Shown: positions 39,474 through 47,995, counted from the first letter of the stretch. The stretch is DNA of 64,000 nucleotides from Paenibacillus_E sp040812395 (GCF_040812395.1 NZ_JBFNXH010000001.1:434001-498000); one strand, 5' to 3'. Notes: generated from the letters alone by a model not told the origin. Translations and numbers: made by a program.

Positions 39474-39992
39474 TCTACGAAAAAACTACATTTGTCCATA
39501 TCGCGCCACCGATCACGTTCGTCCATGCGGGAGCCTGGCGGGAGTCTAACGTGAAGCCCGCGTAGAGTATAACGTTAGTAATTCCGTAGTAATAACGTTA
39601 TAAGAGCGTTATATAAAGATCTTTAAAGATATTAATAAAAGATCTTAAAGATATAACGATATTCACTACGTTCATATCGTATCGTCACATTCGTTCCGAA
39701 CAGGTTAAACATATACTTTTCCGCGAAAGGGTCTAAAACAAAGAGAAAAGATAGCGCCGGACGGGTCGGCCGCCCATTTTCGCGCCCCGCACCCGTTGCC
39801 CTCCGTCGTCCGCCCGAATCTGAGCGATTTTAGCCGGGAAATTAGTCACTTTGGCATCGAGTTGGGACGTTTTATCGTCCGAAAGGTTTAACGCGCTAAT
39901 TTCACGTAAATTTCACGGGGATCTGCAAGAGCGGTATTTTTGGCGATTGGCGGACGTAATTTCACGAAAAAACTACAAACGTCCATATCGTT
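39474..39992. other. AT-rich repeat-containing gap, candidate replication origin
   Basis: About 520 bases without a supported gene. A 26-bp direct repeat (CGAAAAAACTACA, 3 variable bases, GTCCATATCG) occurs at 39478-39503 and 39965-39990, near both ends of the gap. Between them, 39570-39720 is very A/T-rich with repeated AACGTTA/TAACGTTA and AAAGATCTT/AAAGATAT blocks (39617-39660), like an unwinding element. A GC-rich stretch follows (39755-39830). An origin is inferred; no protein-binding site is known. Confidence 0.45.
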
Positions 39993-40115
39993 TCATACCG
40001 TGAAACTCAGGTAGCGGCGTAACCAGACGCGGCGGACACGTTCGTTACCGCGTGACATTTCCGCCAATTCGAGGAATATGCGTGGCTGGCACGCGGTGAA
40101 GTCGATTACTTTCAT
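39993..40115 (-). CDS. Small basic phage protein (40 aa)
   Basis: ATG 40115 overlaps the preceding stop (ATGA) and has GGAGGTG eight bases upstream. The product is basic and helical (GNERVRRVWLRRYLSF). No family recognised. Confidence 0.55.
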   Translation of the reverse strand: MKVIDFTACQPRIFLELAEMSRGNERVRRVWLRRYLSFTV

Positions 40116-40702
40116 ACACGAATCACCTCCGCGCTGAGAATGCGTACCTGCGATCGTACGAACGATAGAAAATTTTCCCCTACGCCGTCGCGAATCATCA
40201 TATTAACAATAGTCTGTTTAGCATCTATTTTTCCTAAAGTCGCTTTCCTACTCGCGCGATAGGGCGTTGTGTGGTAATACGCTTCGATTAATTGTTTATA
40301 AGTATTACTGAGTGATTCTGGTTTTCTTGAAGTTGTGTCTAGTCTCCAATAGTGATCAACTGATTCTTTAATATCGTACAGAATGCTCTCGATCTTGCGC
40401 TGTTGCGCTGGGCCTGGTCGAAATATCGGTAATCTAGTTTGTGATTTCTTAACCCTCTTTTTGTCTATGCTGCTGCCGCCTGTTTCCAACATTGCAGTTT
40501 TGGTCGGCCTCCCCCTTTTACTACTGCGCAGCTCAGATGATGTAGGCAAAGCAGGAGCTTTAGTGCCATTTTTCAGGTCAGAGGGAGCTACTAGTGTTGT
40601 GAATAACCATCTAAATACCTCAATGTTCGGCAGCATTTCAATAGTGATTTTCCCGCCTTCCGTTATAACTAGCTTTCCAATCTCCATATTTGCCTCTAAC
40701 AT
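40112..40702 (-). CDS. Unrecognised basic phage protein (196 aa)
   Basis: An N-terminal segment (residues 1-45) is followed by a strongly basic linker (SSKRGRPTKT and KKRVKKSQTRLP) and a helical C-terminal domain (about 95-196) with an IESILYDIKESVDHYW helix. The linker GRPTK resembles an AT-hook, so DNA binding is plausible. GGAGG precedes the ATG. It is cotranscribed with the DUF3102 gene. Confidence 0.5.
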   Translation of the reverse strand: MLEANMEIGKLVITEGGKITIEMLPNIEVFRWLFTTLVAPSDLKNGTKAPALPTSSELRSSKRGRPTKTAMLETGGSSIDKKRVKKSQTRLPIFRPGPAQQRKIESILYDIKESVDHYWRLDTTSRKPESLSNTYKQLIEAYYHTTPYRASRKATLGKIDAKQTIVNMMIRDGVGENFLSFVRSQVRILSAEVIRV

Positions 40703-40725
40703 TTCACAAACCTCCGTTTTTTGTT

Positions 40726-41574
40726 TTATATTATAATGTCGATTATTTCGTTGTTACCTTGCTTTGAACAACTAAGTGCGCGTTCCATGCCGTTAATGAA
40801 CTCCTTTAACGCCTCCACTGTCGAAATATACTCAGTATACGCTTTGTCAGAAATATTTAAGTAAGCAGAGCGGTAAGTACTTAAGTGTGCATAATTAAGT
40901 AGCAGAGTCTGTACATCGTCTGAAAAATGCTCCGATGCTCCGTCTACTTCGATATGGTTTGAGATTCTCTGAGTGACCTCGTTTTCAATATCCCCGTACT
41001 TGGCTTCATATCGTTTTAAGCGTTCACTAATTACAGGGTCAGCGACGACTTTAGGTGGGGATTCGCGCATCGATTCGATCGTATTCGTTAGGGTTTCCGC
41101 GGTCGCTTGCGCAGATGCTGCGCGTTTTTTCGCTTGATCGCGTTCCATTTCCGCGGTTTTTAGCGCTTTCTTAACTTCGCGCAGTTCGCGCACGGTCATT
41201 TCATCGACCGTTTTGGTCCCGCCCGTTGAAGGAATCGTGTGCGGCGTTGAGATGAATTCGGCCCGGTCGATATCGGCAGGGAGTGAGAGCATTTCGAATA
41301 TTTTGCCGACAGGTAGCTGTTGCGATGTCGCAACCTCTCCGAATTGAGTAAATCCCTCAATTAGCCTAAACGCTGTGGTCCGATCAATATCAACTTCACG
41401 CAGCCAGGCAACCCACCCACCGTATTTATCTGCTAATTTTAGATCATGAACATATTTCAGACGCCGCCCTATCTCAAATAGCGCATGACCTGCAACTTGC
41501 TTGTACGAGTTAATCTCCGCAGTAATAACCAATATACTTGATGACAACATTTCCGCCTTTGCTATAGTAGACAC
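40726..41574 (-). CDS. DUF3102 phage protein
   Basis: The 282-residue protein has a DUF3102 region (AEINSYKQVAGHALFEIG, VHDLKLADKYGGWVAWLRE, RTTAFRLIEGFTQFG, residues about 15-75), then a coiled coil (about 125-185) and a helical C-terminus. The family occurs on Firmicutes phages and plasmids near replication or partition genes, of unknown function. A GTG at 41574, ten bases after GGGGAGG, is chosen; upstream in-frame codons fall inside the promoter motif at 41613. Confidence 0.75.
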   Translation of the reverse strand: MSTIAKAEMLSSSILVITAEINSYKQVAGHALFEIGRRLKYVHDLKLADKYGGWVAWLREVDIDRTTAFRLIEGFTQFGEVATSQQLPVGKIFEMLSLPADIDRAEFISTPHTIPSTGGTKTVDEMTVRELREVKKALKTAEMERDQAKKRAASAQATAETLTNTIESMRESPPKVVADPVISERLKRYEAKYGDIENEVTQRISNHIEVDGASEHFSDDVQTLLLNYAHLSTYRSAYLNISDKAYTEYISTVEALKEFINGMERALSCSKQGNNEIIDIII

Positions 41575-41612
41575 ACTGTCGTTACCTCCCCACCCTCTCG
41601 TCCTATACTTAA

Positions 41613-41642
41613 CTAATGTACAGCCGAAGGAGTTTCGCACAC
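41613..41642 (-). promoter_or_regulatory. Phage bipartite promoter motif, copy D
   Basis: Minus sense: GTGTGCGAAA, 11 bases, GTACATTAG. It lies immediately after the integrase terminator and 39 bases upstream of the DUF3102 start, so this operon is insulated from integrase transcription. Confidence 0.8.
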
Positions 41643-41650
41643 TTCCGAGC

Positions 41651-41700
41651 AAAAAAAAAAAAAACGCCACCCCATCGCTGACTAGCGTTAGAGCGGCGTT
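41651..41700 (-). terminator. Integrase terminator
   Basis: AACGCC (41663-41668) pairs with GGCGTT (41695-41700), with an inner CGCT/AGCG stem. In minus sense a run of T residues follows (41651-41664). Confidence 0.85.
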
Positions 41701-41703
41701 ATC

Positions 41704-42756
41704 TTACCGCTTTATTTTCCGTCCGCGGCTCAACTTCCCTATAATATCGTTCATCGGCGAATACTGCTCATGTTGACGTTTAATTGACGTTTTGGACAAA
41801 TGCGTATAGCGCGTTACAATCCGTAAGTCTTTATGGTTCAATATCTTCACAAGATGACGGATGTCTCCGCCATTCTCTAAAAAAAGCGTGGCCGCGGTAT
41901 GCCGAAACAAGTGCGGATGGATGCGAATATTTAATTTCGATTTCTTCGCGTGCTGATTTAGACGATGACGGAAATTATTGTCCGTTAGAGGCTCGCCATA
42001 GTTCGCGAGGAAGAGGTACTCCGAGTCCAAGTCTTCGTTTTCCTTCAATAATTCTTTTATTAGACGCAATGTATTCGCAGTAACCGGAACGTTATTATCT
42101 CGTTTACCTTTCGTGTCAAGCGCAGGGAAATAAATCATGCCGAGGTTAAAATCGATTTGAGACTTCTTAATCGATAGTGTTTCCGATATCCTGCCGAAGG
42201 TGTCCAGAAGAACGTTCATAAGCACATAATCGCGAAATCCTGCAAATGTTCGCTGATTCGGCGCTTGAAGCAATATACGAATCTGCTCTACATTAAGAAT
42301 ATCGATTTGCTTATCCTCTTCCGCGGCACGTTTAACATTTTCCGTCGGATCATACTCGATTAACTCTTCACTTTTTAGAAAACGGAACATCGTTCTAATA
42401 GGTTTCATGCGGATATTTACCGTCGTAGCGGAAAGTCCTGTAGTCTTCGCGCTGGTTGGCGCAAATATCCCGCATTCCTCATAGCGAACCTTTTCCCGCA
42501 ACATAAACGACATATAATCGCGCAGCACATCGGGAGTGATATTGCGAACATCTCGATAAATTTTACGAATTTCAAGGAAACGGCAAAAGTACGTGTAGAG
42601 ATCACGGTAACTTTGGAGCGTCTTAGCGGATAGATTTTCCGAACTCTTAGCGCTATAAAAACGTTCAAATAGTGCGTCTAGATCATGCGCGGCTAGTAGC
42701 GCAGTCCTCGTGTTCTTTACTTTACGCTTGGCTCGCGGATCGGGATTCGTAGACAA
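41704..42756 (-). CDS. int: Tyrosine integrase
   Basis: 350 residues with an N-terminal SAM-like core-binding domain (residues 25-140) and a catalytic domain: the first Arg in FGRISETLSI, HPHLFRHTAATLFL (His-x-x-Arg), HKDLRIVTRYTHLS (His and the nucleophile Tyr). It integrates and, with an excisionase, excises the phage at tRNA-Val. TTG 42756 with AGGAGG eleven bases upstream is the start. It lies next to the attachment site and to two 15-bp repeats likely to be arm-type sites. Confidence 0.93.
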   Translation of the reverse strand: MSTNPDPRAKRKVKNTRTALLAAHDLDALFERFYSAKSSENLSAKTLQSYRDLYTYFCRFLEIRKIYRDVRNITPDVLRDYMSFMLREKVRYEECGIFAPTSAKTTGLSATTVNIRMKPIRTMFRFLKSEELIEYDPTENVKRAAEEDKQIDILNVEQIRILLQAPNQRTFAGFRDYVLMNVLLDTFGRISETLSIKKSQIDFNLGMIYFPALDTKGKRDNNVPVTANTLRLIKELLKENEDLDSEYLFLANYGEPLTDNNFRHRLNQHAKKSKLNIRIHPHLFRHTAATLFLENGGDIRHLVKILNHKDLRIVTRYTHLSKTSIKRQHEQYSPMNDIIGKLSRGRKIKR

Positions 42757-42806
42757 AACAAAAACGCCTCCTATCGGATAATTACCGAATAAGAGACGTT
42801 CTTGTG

Positions 42807-42845
42807 ACGAGCGCTACCCTGTTTTAAAATACGAGCGGTACCCTG
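42807..42845. repeat. Two 15-bp direct repeats, candidate integrase arm sites
   Basis: ACGAGCGCTACCCTG (42807-42821) and ACGAGCGGTACCCTG (42831-42845) differ at one base and are 24 bp apart, between the integrase start and the tRNA-Val attachment site. That is where arm-type integrase or excisionase sites are expected. Confidence 0.65.
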
Positions 42846-42896
42846 CGTGTGTCCATCGTAAAGTCAAACGTTGTAATAGCGCGGTTTATAGCGGGA

Positions 42897-42969
42897 TGAC
42901 CTGTAGTGGGCTCGAACCACTGACCCCTACCCTGTCAAGATAGTGCTCTCCCAGCTGAGCTAACAAGTC
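42897..42969 (-). tRNA. tRNA-Val(GAC), prophage attachment site
   Basis: Cloverleaf in minus sense: acceptor GACTTGT with ACAGGTC (one G-T pair), D-arm TAGCTCAGCTGGGAGAGC, anticodon loop TTGACAG (GAC, Val), T-arm GGTTCGAGCC. CCA is not encoded. The 3' end faces the integrase, so attR/attL overlaps the 3' half (about 42897-42940) and the matching copy should lie left of the window. Confidence 0.9.
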
Positions 42970-43214
42970 GTTTTTGAAGACAATTTAAAATATACCAAGG
43001 ATGAAACACAATGTCAATATCTTCTTTTGAATTATCTCACTATTTTCCGTTCAGTCACCTTGGCACTGAAAAAAACTTTAGCGCTGAATACTACACAACC
43101 TGCCGAGCCCGCCACTTCAGTATTCTTCAACTCCACATAACAGTTGAAAAAAATATGTAAACACATTGTACTCCTCTATTCAGCGGTTATCGGCAGGTGT
43201 AGCATATTCAATAC
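42970..43214. other. Chromosomal gap upstream of tRNA-Val
   Basis: About 245 bases with no supported gene; moderately A/T-rich. I see no clear promoter, although one for the tRNA must lie near 42980-43020. Confidence 0.35.
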
Positions 43215-43577
43215 TTACGAAAACATAACAAACAATAAAGCTATTAACGCAGGAAGTCCTTGAACTACAATAATTGATTTTTTAGCAGTCAATCCTCCAA
43301 AGATTGCTGCGATAAGGACACAGGCTAGAAAAAATATTTGAAGATGTCGAGAAACCACCGCGTCAAAATAAAACAGACTCCAAATCAATCCAGCGGCTAG
43401 AAATCCATTATATAAGCCTTGGTTTGCAGCTAGTGCTTTTGTAGCTTCAGCAAATTCTTTTTTTGTTCCAAAGGCTTTTAATCCTTTAGGTTTCGCCCAT
43501 AAAAACATTTCCAAATATAAGATATATAAATGTTCTAGAGCTACAATAGCAATTAAAACTTTACTAATCATATGCAT
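43215..43577 (-). CDS. DUF1304 membrane protein
   Basis: 120 residues with four hydrophobic helices. It matches DUF1304: EHLYILYLEMFLW near residue 15, then NQGLYNGFLAAGLIWS near residue 52, and a C-terminal GLPALIALL. Function unknown. A/T-rich and clearly chromosomal in composition relative to the prophage. Confidence 0.8.
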   Translation of the reverse strand: MHMISKVLIAIVALEHLYILYLEMFLWAKPKGLKAFGTKKEFAEATKALAANQGLYNGFLAAGLIWSLFYFDAVVSRHLQIFFLACVLIAAIFGGLTAKKSIIVVQGLPALIALLFVMFS

Positions 43578-43711
43578 TCTCTCCCTGCTCCTTTGTTAAC
43601 GGATGTGAACGTTCATTCTATATCCACTTCAAGTTTTCTCTTGCTATACGCATTTATTAATTGTGCAATGCCAGCGCGTGCAATTCGTTGTATCCGCCCG
43701 TTTACGCCCAA

Positions 43712-44548
43712 TTATTGGAGCCAACTGCTGATTGTCTTTTTGGTCACAGCTATAGCTTCTTGCAAAGCTTTGGTTGCCCCTTGATACGGATGGACTGTCC
43801 CAAATGTATGATTCCCCTCCGCAATTCGAAACCACTGAATCTCCGGGTTGCTCTCTACCAATGAAGCTGAACCCGCAATCCATCTAGTACTGTCTTCGGT
43901 GCCTTGAATAAGCGTAATAGGAAACACTGCTTCCTTAACTCGGCCTATTAAATCATACCGGTCCGCATTCTGTTCCATGTCCTCCAAAATAACCAGATCA
44001 AGCGGCATTTGCTGCTTAGTACGACCGTTTAGCGTGTAGCTTCTGCCCCTTTCTCGCATTTCCGCTTTATTTTCTTCGGTCAGCAAATCAACGTCAGATA
44101 TTCCATTCCAACTGATCACACCAGAAACCTGTTCCGGATGATCCAGTGCATAAATCAAGAAAACTCCTGCCCCTCGGCTATGACCTAAAAGAAAGATGGG
44201 TTTCCTTGGTTCTCCGGCAGATAGATGAGAATGAATAAAGTTCACAACAGCTTCTACATCTTCCACGTCCTTCGAATAAGTAGCTCGCGCAAATTTATCC
44301 AGTTCCGTAAAGTTTAGAAGATCTTCTCCCACCCCATTATGGGATAAATTAATCGAAACGACATCTACATCCTCGTTCAGCGCACTTGCTACGTGTGGGA
44401 ACATGCCCCAATCCTTAAAGCCTTTATACCCGTGGCAAAGAAGCAATGTCCCTTTCGAAGGCTGTGTTGCCGAAGCGTAGAAATCGCCTCTAACGACTCG
44501 TTCATGTTCTATTTTGATTTCAAACGCTCTATGCACGCTATGCTCCAT
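43712..44548 (-). CDS. Alpha/beta hydrolase
   Basis: 278 residues with the serine hydrolase set: oxyanion LCHGYKGFKDWGMF, nucleophile elbow LLGHSRGAGVFL, acid in LIQGTEDSTRW and base in EGNHTFG. It resembles bacterial dienelactone hydrolase/BAAT-like esterases that act on small esters. No signal peptide, so cytoplasmic. Confidence 0.85.
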   Translation of the reverse strand: MEHSVHRAFEIKIEHERVVRGDFYASATQPSKGTLLLCHGYKGFKDWGMFPHVASALNEDVDVVSINLSHNGVGEDLLNFTELDKFARATYSKDVEDVEAVVNFIHSHLSAGEPRKPIFLLGHSRGAGVFLIYALDHPEQVSGVISWNGISDVDLLTEENKAEMRERGRSYTLNGRTKQQMPLDLVILEDMEQNADRYDLIGRVKEAVFPITLIQGTEDSTRWIAGSASLVESNPEIQWFRIAEGNHTFGTVHPYQGATKALQEAIAVTKKTISSWLQ

Positions 44549-44686
44549 ATGATTCCCTTCCCCTCCCTTACGTGTGCAGCGTTTCCGCGTTCTTGTATTC
44601 TTCTGTTATTTTAGCACACTCTATTTTTAAGAGCATGTGCAACATTTCCTGATTTTGTTCGTTCAAAAGGATAGAGGTGATTAATA

Positions 44687-45598
44687 ATGATAAAAAAATG
44701 GCGTTTAGCGCTAGGCTTATTGCTTGTGTTCGTCCTGACGTTCTCTCAAAGCGCACTCGCTTTCACGGACATTCAAGGCGACCCTGCTCAAGCCAAAATC
44801 GAGGCATTACAGCGAGATGGTATTATCAATGGAGTTAATGAGGACACTTTTGATCCGAAAGGAACCGTCACATTCGCTCAGGGAACGCATTTGATTGTCA
44901 AAGGATTGCATTTAAATTTGGATCGTATTCGTTTCATCAAGGAGCCGAAAGCCAGCGATTATTTCGATTATGTACCCAATGATGCATGGTACGCGTCATC
45001 TTTAATTATCGCTTCTCACAATGGCATAAAGCTGAAAAGAGATCTCCAGCCTCAAACAGCCATGACGCGCGAGCAATTCGCCACCAGCTTGTACCAAGCC
45101 ATTCAGGGCACCGGCAGCTATATAACGAATAAAATGTGGCTGGTTGTCAAGGATGCGCCGGAATTCTCCGAAGGAACGATATCGGCTGTACAGGATTTGA
45201 TTAAATACAAGGTGGTTTCTCTTGTAGACGGAAAGTTCCGCCCTAAAGACGAAGTCACACGTTCCGAAGCTGCGGAAATGATTTTTAACGCGATTGCTTT
45301 CGTGAAATCACATCAACAAGATCAACCCGCTCAAGACTCTCCGCACTCCGAAGTCACGATGACTGTTACACCAGTGAATGCAGATGTGAATACAATCACT
45401 CTCTCTAGAGGAAGTAAACCAAACCCTGGATACCAAATCACCATCACCGGTATCGACTTCCCCGAACAAGGGCAGGCTGTTGTCCGCTACAAACTGTCGG
45501 ATCCGCTCCCTGATATGGCTTATGCTGCCATAATAACAGAACCTAAAGCGGAAACCTATGTAGCGTCGATTTACAAAGTCACATTGAAAGAAGAATAA
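44687..45598 (+). CDS. Secreted S-layer homology protein with PrcB-like C-terminal domain
   Basis: 303 residues: a signal peptide (1-25, cutting after ALA), three SLH modules (FTDIQGDPAQAKIEALQRDG, YFDYVPNDAWYASSLIIAS, DAPEFSEGTISAVQDLI) that bind pyruvylated cell-wall polymer, and a C-terminal beta domain (about 220-300) resembling PrcB (GYQITITGIDF). It is anchored to the cell surface. GAGGTGATT precedes the ATG. Confidence 0.85.
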   Translation: MIKKWRLALGLLLVFVLTFSQSALAFTDIQGDPAQAKIEALQRDGIINGVNEDTFDPKGTVTFAQGTHLIVKGLHLNLDRIRFIKEPKASDYFDYVPNDAWYASSLIIASHNGIKLKRDLQPQTAMTREQFATSLYQAIQGTGSYITNKMWLVVKDAPEFSEGTISAVQDLIKYKVVSLVDGKFRPKDEVTRSEAAEMIFNAIAFVKSHQQDQPAQDSPHSEVTMTVTPVNADVNTITLSRGSKPNPGYQITITGIDFPEQGQAVVRYKLSDPLPDMAYAAIITEPKAETYVASIYKVTLKEE

Positions 45599-45609
45599 AT
45601 TTTTCCGAG

Positions 45610-45636
45610 AGCAGACCATTGTGGGTCTGCTTTTTT
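45610..45636 (+). terminator. Intrinsic terminator
   Basis: AGCAGACC and GGGTCTGCT stem followed by TTTTTT, directly after the SLH gene. Confidence 0.9.
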
Positions 45637-45737
45637 GCTATCATAAATTCCCGCTGAATAGTAAAAACTTGACTATAGCGGCTAGGCGCAATTGGATTAT
45701 TCACCAATTTAACAAAAACCAGGGAGGAAGCCCCCTT

Positions 45738-46877
45738 ATGCATCGAGTTCTAGCAATCAGTTTGCTCCGAAAGCTGGTCTGTGCAGGCGTTCTATCATTA
45801 AGTTTGGCAATACCGATGTTCCCAATCCATACCGTTGCACAAAGCTCCGCTGAGAATGGGCAAAAGATGGCAGCAACGCCTTCATTTCAACTCATTGTTA
45901 GAGTGTCTCCTGGCGCTTCCTATGAAACGGAGGCTTCTCTAACTGACAAAAAAATGCTTAAGGAACTAGAAGATGCAGTTCCAGGAGATCCCTACGACGG
46001 AGCGCTGCCTCCCGACGTGACGCTTTCATATGAAAAGGCCGGGCGTAATTTGAGCTACGGAGTCACCCCGGAAGGTGAAGTAGTGGACCTCACTAGAAAG
46101 TTGAAGCTGAATTTATCTTCCCGTGTTCAGGAACTGCTCGCCGGACAAGTTCAAGCGCTACGTGCACAGCATTACGGCGAAATCCTTCCTTGGGAGCAAG
46201 CAAGCGAAGTATTGCCCAAATACAGCAAGTTCACGATCATCGACGTGGAGAGTGGTCTTAGCTTTGAAGGACAGCGCCGGGCGGGCTCCAGTCATGCGGA
46301 TGTGCAGCCGCTAACCAAGCAAGATTCCGCGACGCTCAAAAAGATATACGGCGGCGCATGGAGCTGGGACCGCAAAGCAGTCCTCGTGAGGCTGGACGGC
46401 CGCACGTTAGCCGGCTCCATGCATGGCATGCCGCATGGCGGGGACGGCATTCCCGGAAATGACTTCAACGGTCATTTCTGCATCCATTTCCTCGGGAGCG
46501 TGACGCACGGCTCCCGCTCCTTCGATCCAGCGCACCAAGTTATGGTGCACCGTGCCGCAGGCTTGCTGACAGCGTATATCAGCAAGCTTACGCCTTGGGC
46601 GCTCATCGACGTCTGGATCAGCGCCGCGAACCAAGGTGACCTGCAGCTGCTGCAGGTCACCACAGGGCAAGAACAGGCTGTGCATATGCGAACGATGCGC
46701 AGACTGTCGAAGTTCCAGGAGCGGGACACGTCCCAGCTCCTGGAACTTGACACCGCGGTCGACGTCACGGCTACGCCGGAGGGCTCGAACGCGGCAAAAA
46801 CAAGGCGAGTCCTCTTTCATCTTGAAAGAGGCTCGGTAACTTCGCGCTGGTACATTCGCAGCGCCGTCATTCAGTGA
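45738..46877 (+). CDS. Secreted protein with an HFCIHF motif, possible transpeptidase-like enzyme
   Basis: 379 residues with an N-terminal signal (about 10-35, KLVCAGVLSLSLAIPMF). The C-terminal half has SMHGMPHGGDGIPGND, then GHFCIHFLGSVTHGS, whose His-Gly and His-x-Cys-x-His arrangement recalls the catalytic loop of L,D-transpeptidases, though the canonical SHGCxR is absent. ATG 45738 has GGGAGG; an earlier in-frame ATG lacks a site. Wall-modifying activity is inference. Confidence 0.6.
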   Translation: MHRVLAISLLRKLVCAGVLSLSLAIPMFPIHTVAQSSAENGQKMAATPSFQLIVRVSPGASYETEASLTDKKMLKELEDAVPGDPYDGALPPDVTLSYEKAGRNLSYGVTPEGEVVDLTRKLKLNLSSRVQELLAGQVQALRAQHYGEILPWEQASEVLPKYSKFTIIDVESGLSFEGQRRAGSSHADVQPLTKQDSATLKKIYGGAWSWDRKAVLVRLDGRTLAGSMHGMPHGGDGIPGNDFNGHFCIHFLGSVTHGSRSFDPAHQVMVHRAAGLLTAYISKLTPWALIDVWISAANQGDLQLLQVTTGQEQAVHMRTMRRLSKFQERDTSQLLELDTAVDVTATPEGSNAAKTRRVLFHLERGSVTSRWYIRSAVIQ

Positions 46878-46878
46878 A

Positions 46879-46926
46879 AAAGCCCGTAATCCCTCCCTCG
46901 CAAACACGGGTGAGATTACGGGCTTT
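46879..46926. terminator. Bidirectional terminator between convergent genes
   Basis: AAAGCCCGTAAT (46879-46890) and ATTACGGGCTTT (46915-46926) form a perfect 12-bp stem that serves both the HFCIHF gene and the DUF1906 gene. Confidence 0.85.
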
Positions 46927-46934
46927 CATTGGCT

Positions 46935-47675
46935 TCACTCCTCCGGCTGACCGGAAGCTTTGCGCAGCTCATTGGCCAACCGGTGAAACTCTTCCCGGGC
47001 AGCAGCTGAAATGGTAGCTTCATGCGCAGCAGCAAGAAAGGGGATGATTTTGTTGGCATCCTCAGGACTAAGCGGAGGAGACACGGGCACGTCAAACGTG
47101 TTCCAAAAGCCCTCATTACCATAGGCTTCGTTATAATCAACGCCTATGCCGTGAATCGTTTCATCATTTTGGAATTGATACACATGCAGAAATGTTGACT
47201 TATCCCCGCGACTCCAAGCATATGTCTGCCAAAAACGTGAACAAGCGGCTGCCGCGTGTACAGCTTCCATGACCTGATAGGAGCCATAAACTCCTGTCGT
47301 ATAGCCAGGTGTAGCTTCACTCGCTGCTTGGATGTAGGCAATAACCGTAGGCAACTGGGCACTCGTTGCATCAAAGTCGACTGCGAAATAAATACAACTG
47401 CCTGGCGGTTGCCCCACAGCAGCAGCAACCTGCAACGCTGCAGCTCCATCGGCCAGTCCTGCACTTCTTCCTCCAAGTGCGCGATTAGCCGTTGTTTCGT
47501 AGACCGATAATATCTGCAGACCTGCGTCGGAAATAAGTTCAGCCTCCTGTTTTGTTAATGCCTTGGCCCCGCTAGGAACCAAATACCTCCCAACAAAGCT
47601 GTAACCATCCTTACTGAAAGCAGCAGCCGTATTGGCAGTTAAAGGCGTCGAGCAGTCGAATCCGTTGACCACCAT
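46935..47675 (-). CDS. DUF1906 glycoside-hydrolase-like protein
   Basis: 246 residues. GFDCSTPLTANTAAAFSKDGY, VGRYL, ISDAGLQILSVYETT, CIYFAVDFDATS, GVYGSYQVME and YQFQNDETIHGIGVDYNEAY are the Rv2525c-like DUF1906 TIM-barrel pattern, with acidic residues at the barrel ends. Probably binds or cleaves wall polysaccharide. No clear signal peptide, so export is by another route or release on lysis. Confidence 0.85.
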   Translation of the reverse strand: MVVNGFDCSTPLTANTAAAFSKDGYSFVGRYLVPSGAKALTKQEAELISDAGLQILSVYETTANRALGGRSAGLADGAAALQVAAAVGQPPGSCIYFAVDFDATSAQLPTVIAYIQAASEATPGYTTGVYGSYQVMEAVHAAAACSRFWQTYAWSRGDKSTFLHVYQFQNDETIHGIGVDYNEAYGNEGFWNTFDVPVSPPLSPEDANKIIPFLAAAHEATISAAAREEFHRLANELRKASGQPEE

Positions 47676-47823
47676 CTAGCATCACCCCACCTTTACTTGT
47701 CTCATATAAGTTATGCGTACAAACTGGCCAACGTTACCGTCATTGAGCTCAATTACTTCAAAACGTGCAGGAATACCGTACCAAAGATAGGAAATACTAA
47801 ACAGAGTGGTGTGGGCCTACAAG

Positions 47824-47878
47824 GTAAATAAGCCCCTTGATCTCATCATTTTCAGATGAAACCAAGAGGCTTGTTTAC
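47824..47878. repeat. Long perfect-core hairpin
   Basis: A 16-nt arm at 47824-47839 pairs with 47863-47878 with two mismatches, and TCATC/GATGA pairs inside the loop. It lies beyond the tRNA terminator in a gap without genes. It may be a second terminator or a dispersed repeat. Confidence 0.5.
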
Positions 47879-47885
47879 TCCCTAG

Positions 47886-47914
47886 AAAAAAAAACCCTTA
47901 TTTATCAGGGTTTT
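47886..47914 (-). terminator. tRNA operon terminator
   Basis: AAAACCCT and AGGGTTTT stem followed, in minus sense, by a T run. It ends the tRNA-fMet/tRNA-Ile transcript. Confidence 0.85.
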
Positions 47915-47921
47915 CAGTGTA

Positions 47922-47995
47922 TGGGCCCAGAGGGACTCGAACCCCCGACCAATCGGTTATGAGCCGACCGCTCTAACCAACTGAGCTATAGGCCC
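47922..47995 (-). tRNA. tRNA-Ile2(CAT), lysidine-modified type
   Basis: Acceptor GGGCCTA pairs with TGGGCCC; D-arm TAGCTCAGTTGGTTAGAGC; anticodon stem-loop GTCGG-CTCATAA-CCGAT. The CTCATAA loop with CAT is typical of tRNA-Ile that reads AUA after lysidine modification, rather than elongator Met. CCA not encoded. Confidence 0.85.

Noticed and set aside
39423..39526. N-terminal extension of the 39233 gene to 39526
   Set aside because: It would pass through the promoter motif at 39444-39473 and lacks a ribosome site; ATG 39421 has AAAGGAGG.
39720..39960. Minus-strand open frame encoding about 55 residues in the origin gap
   Set aside because: No start codon with a ribosome site; it may be a gene remnant but cannot be supported.
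47922..47995. Elongator tRNA-Met reading of the first CAT tRNA
   Set aside because: The CTCATAA loop and stem match tRNA-Ile2 better than elongator Met, whose loop is usually TTCATAC.
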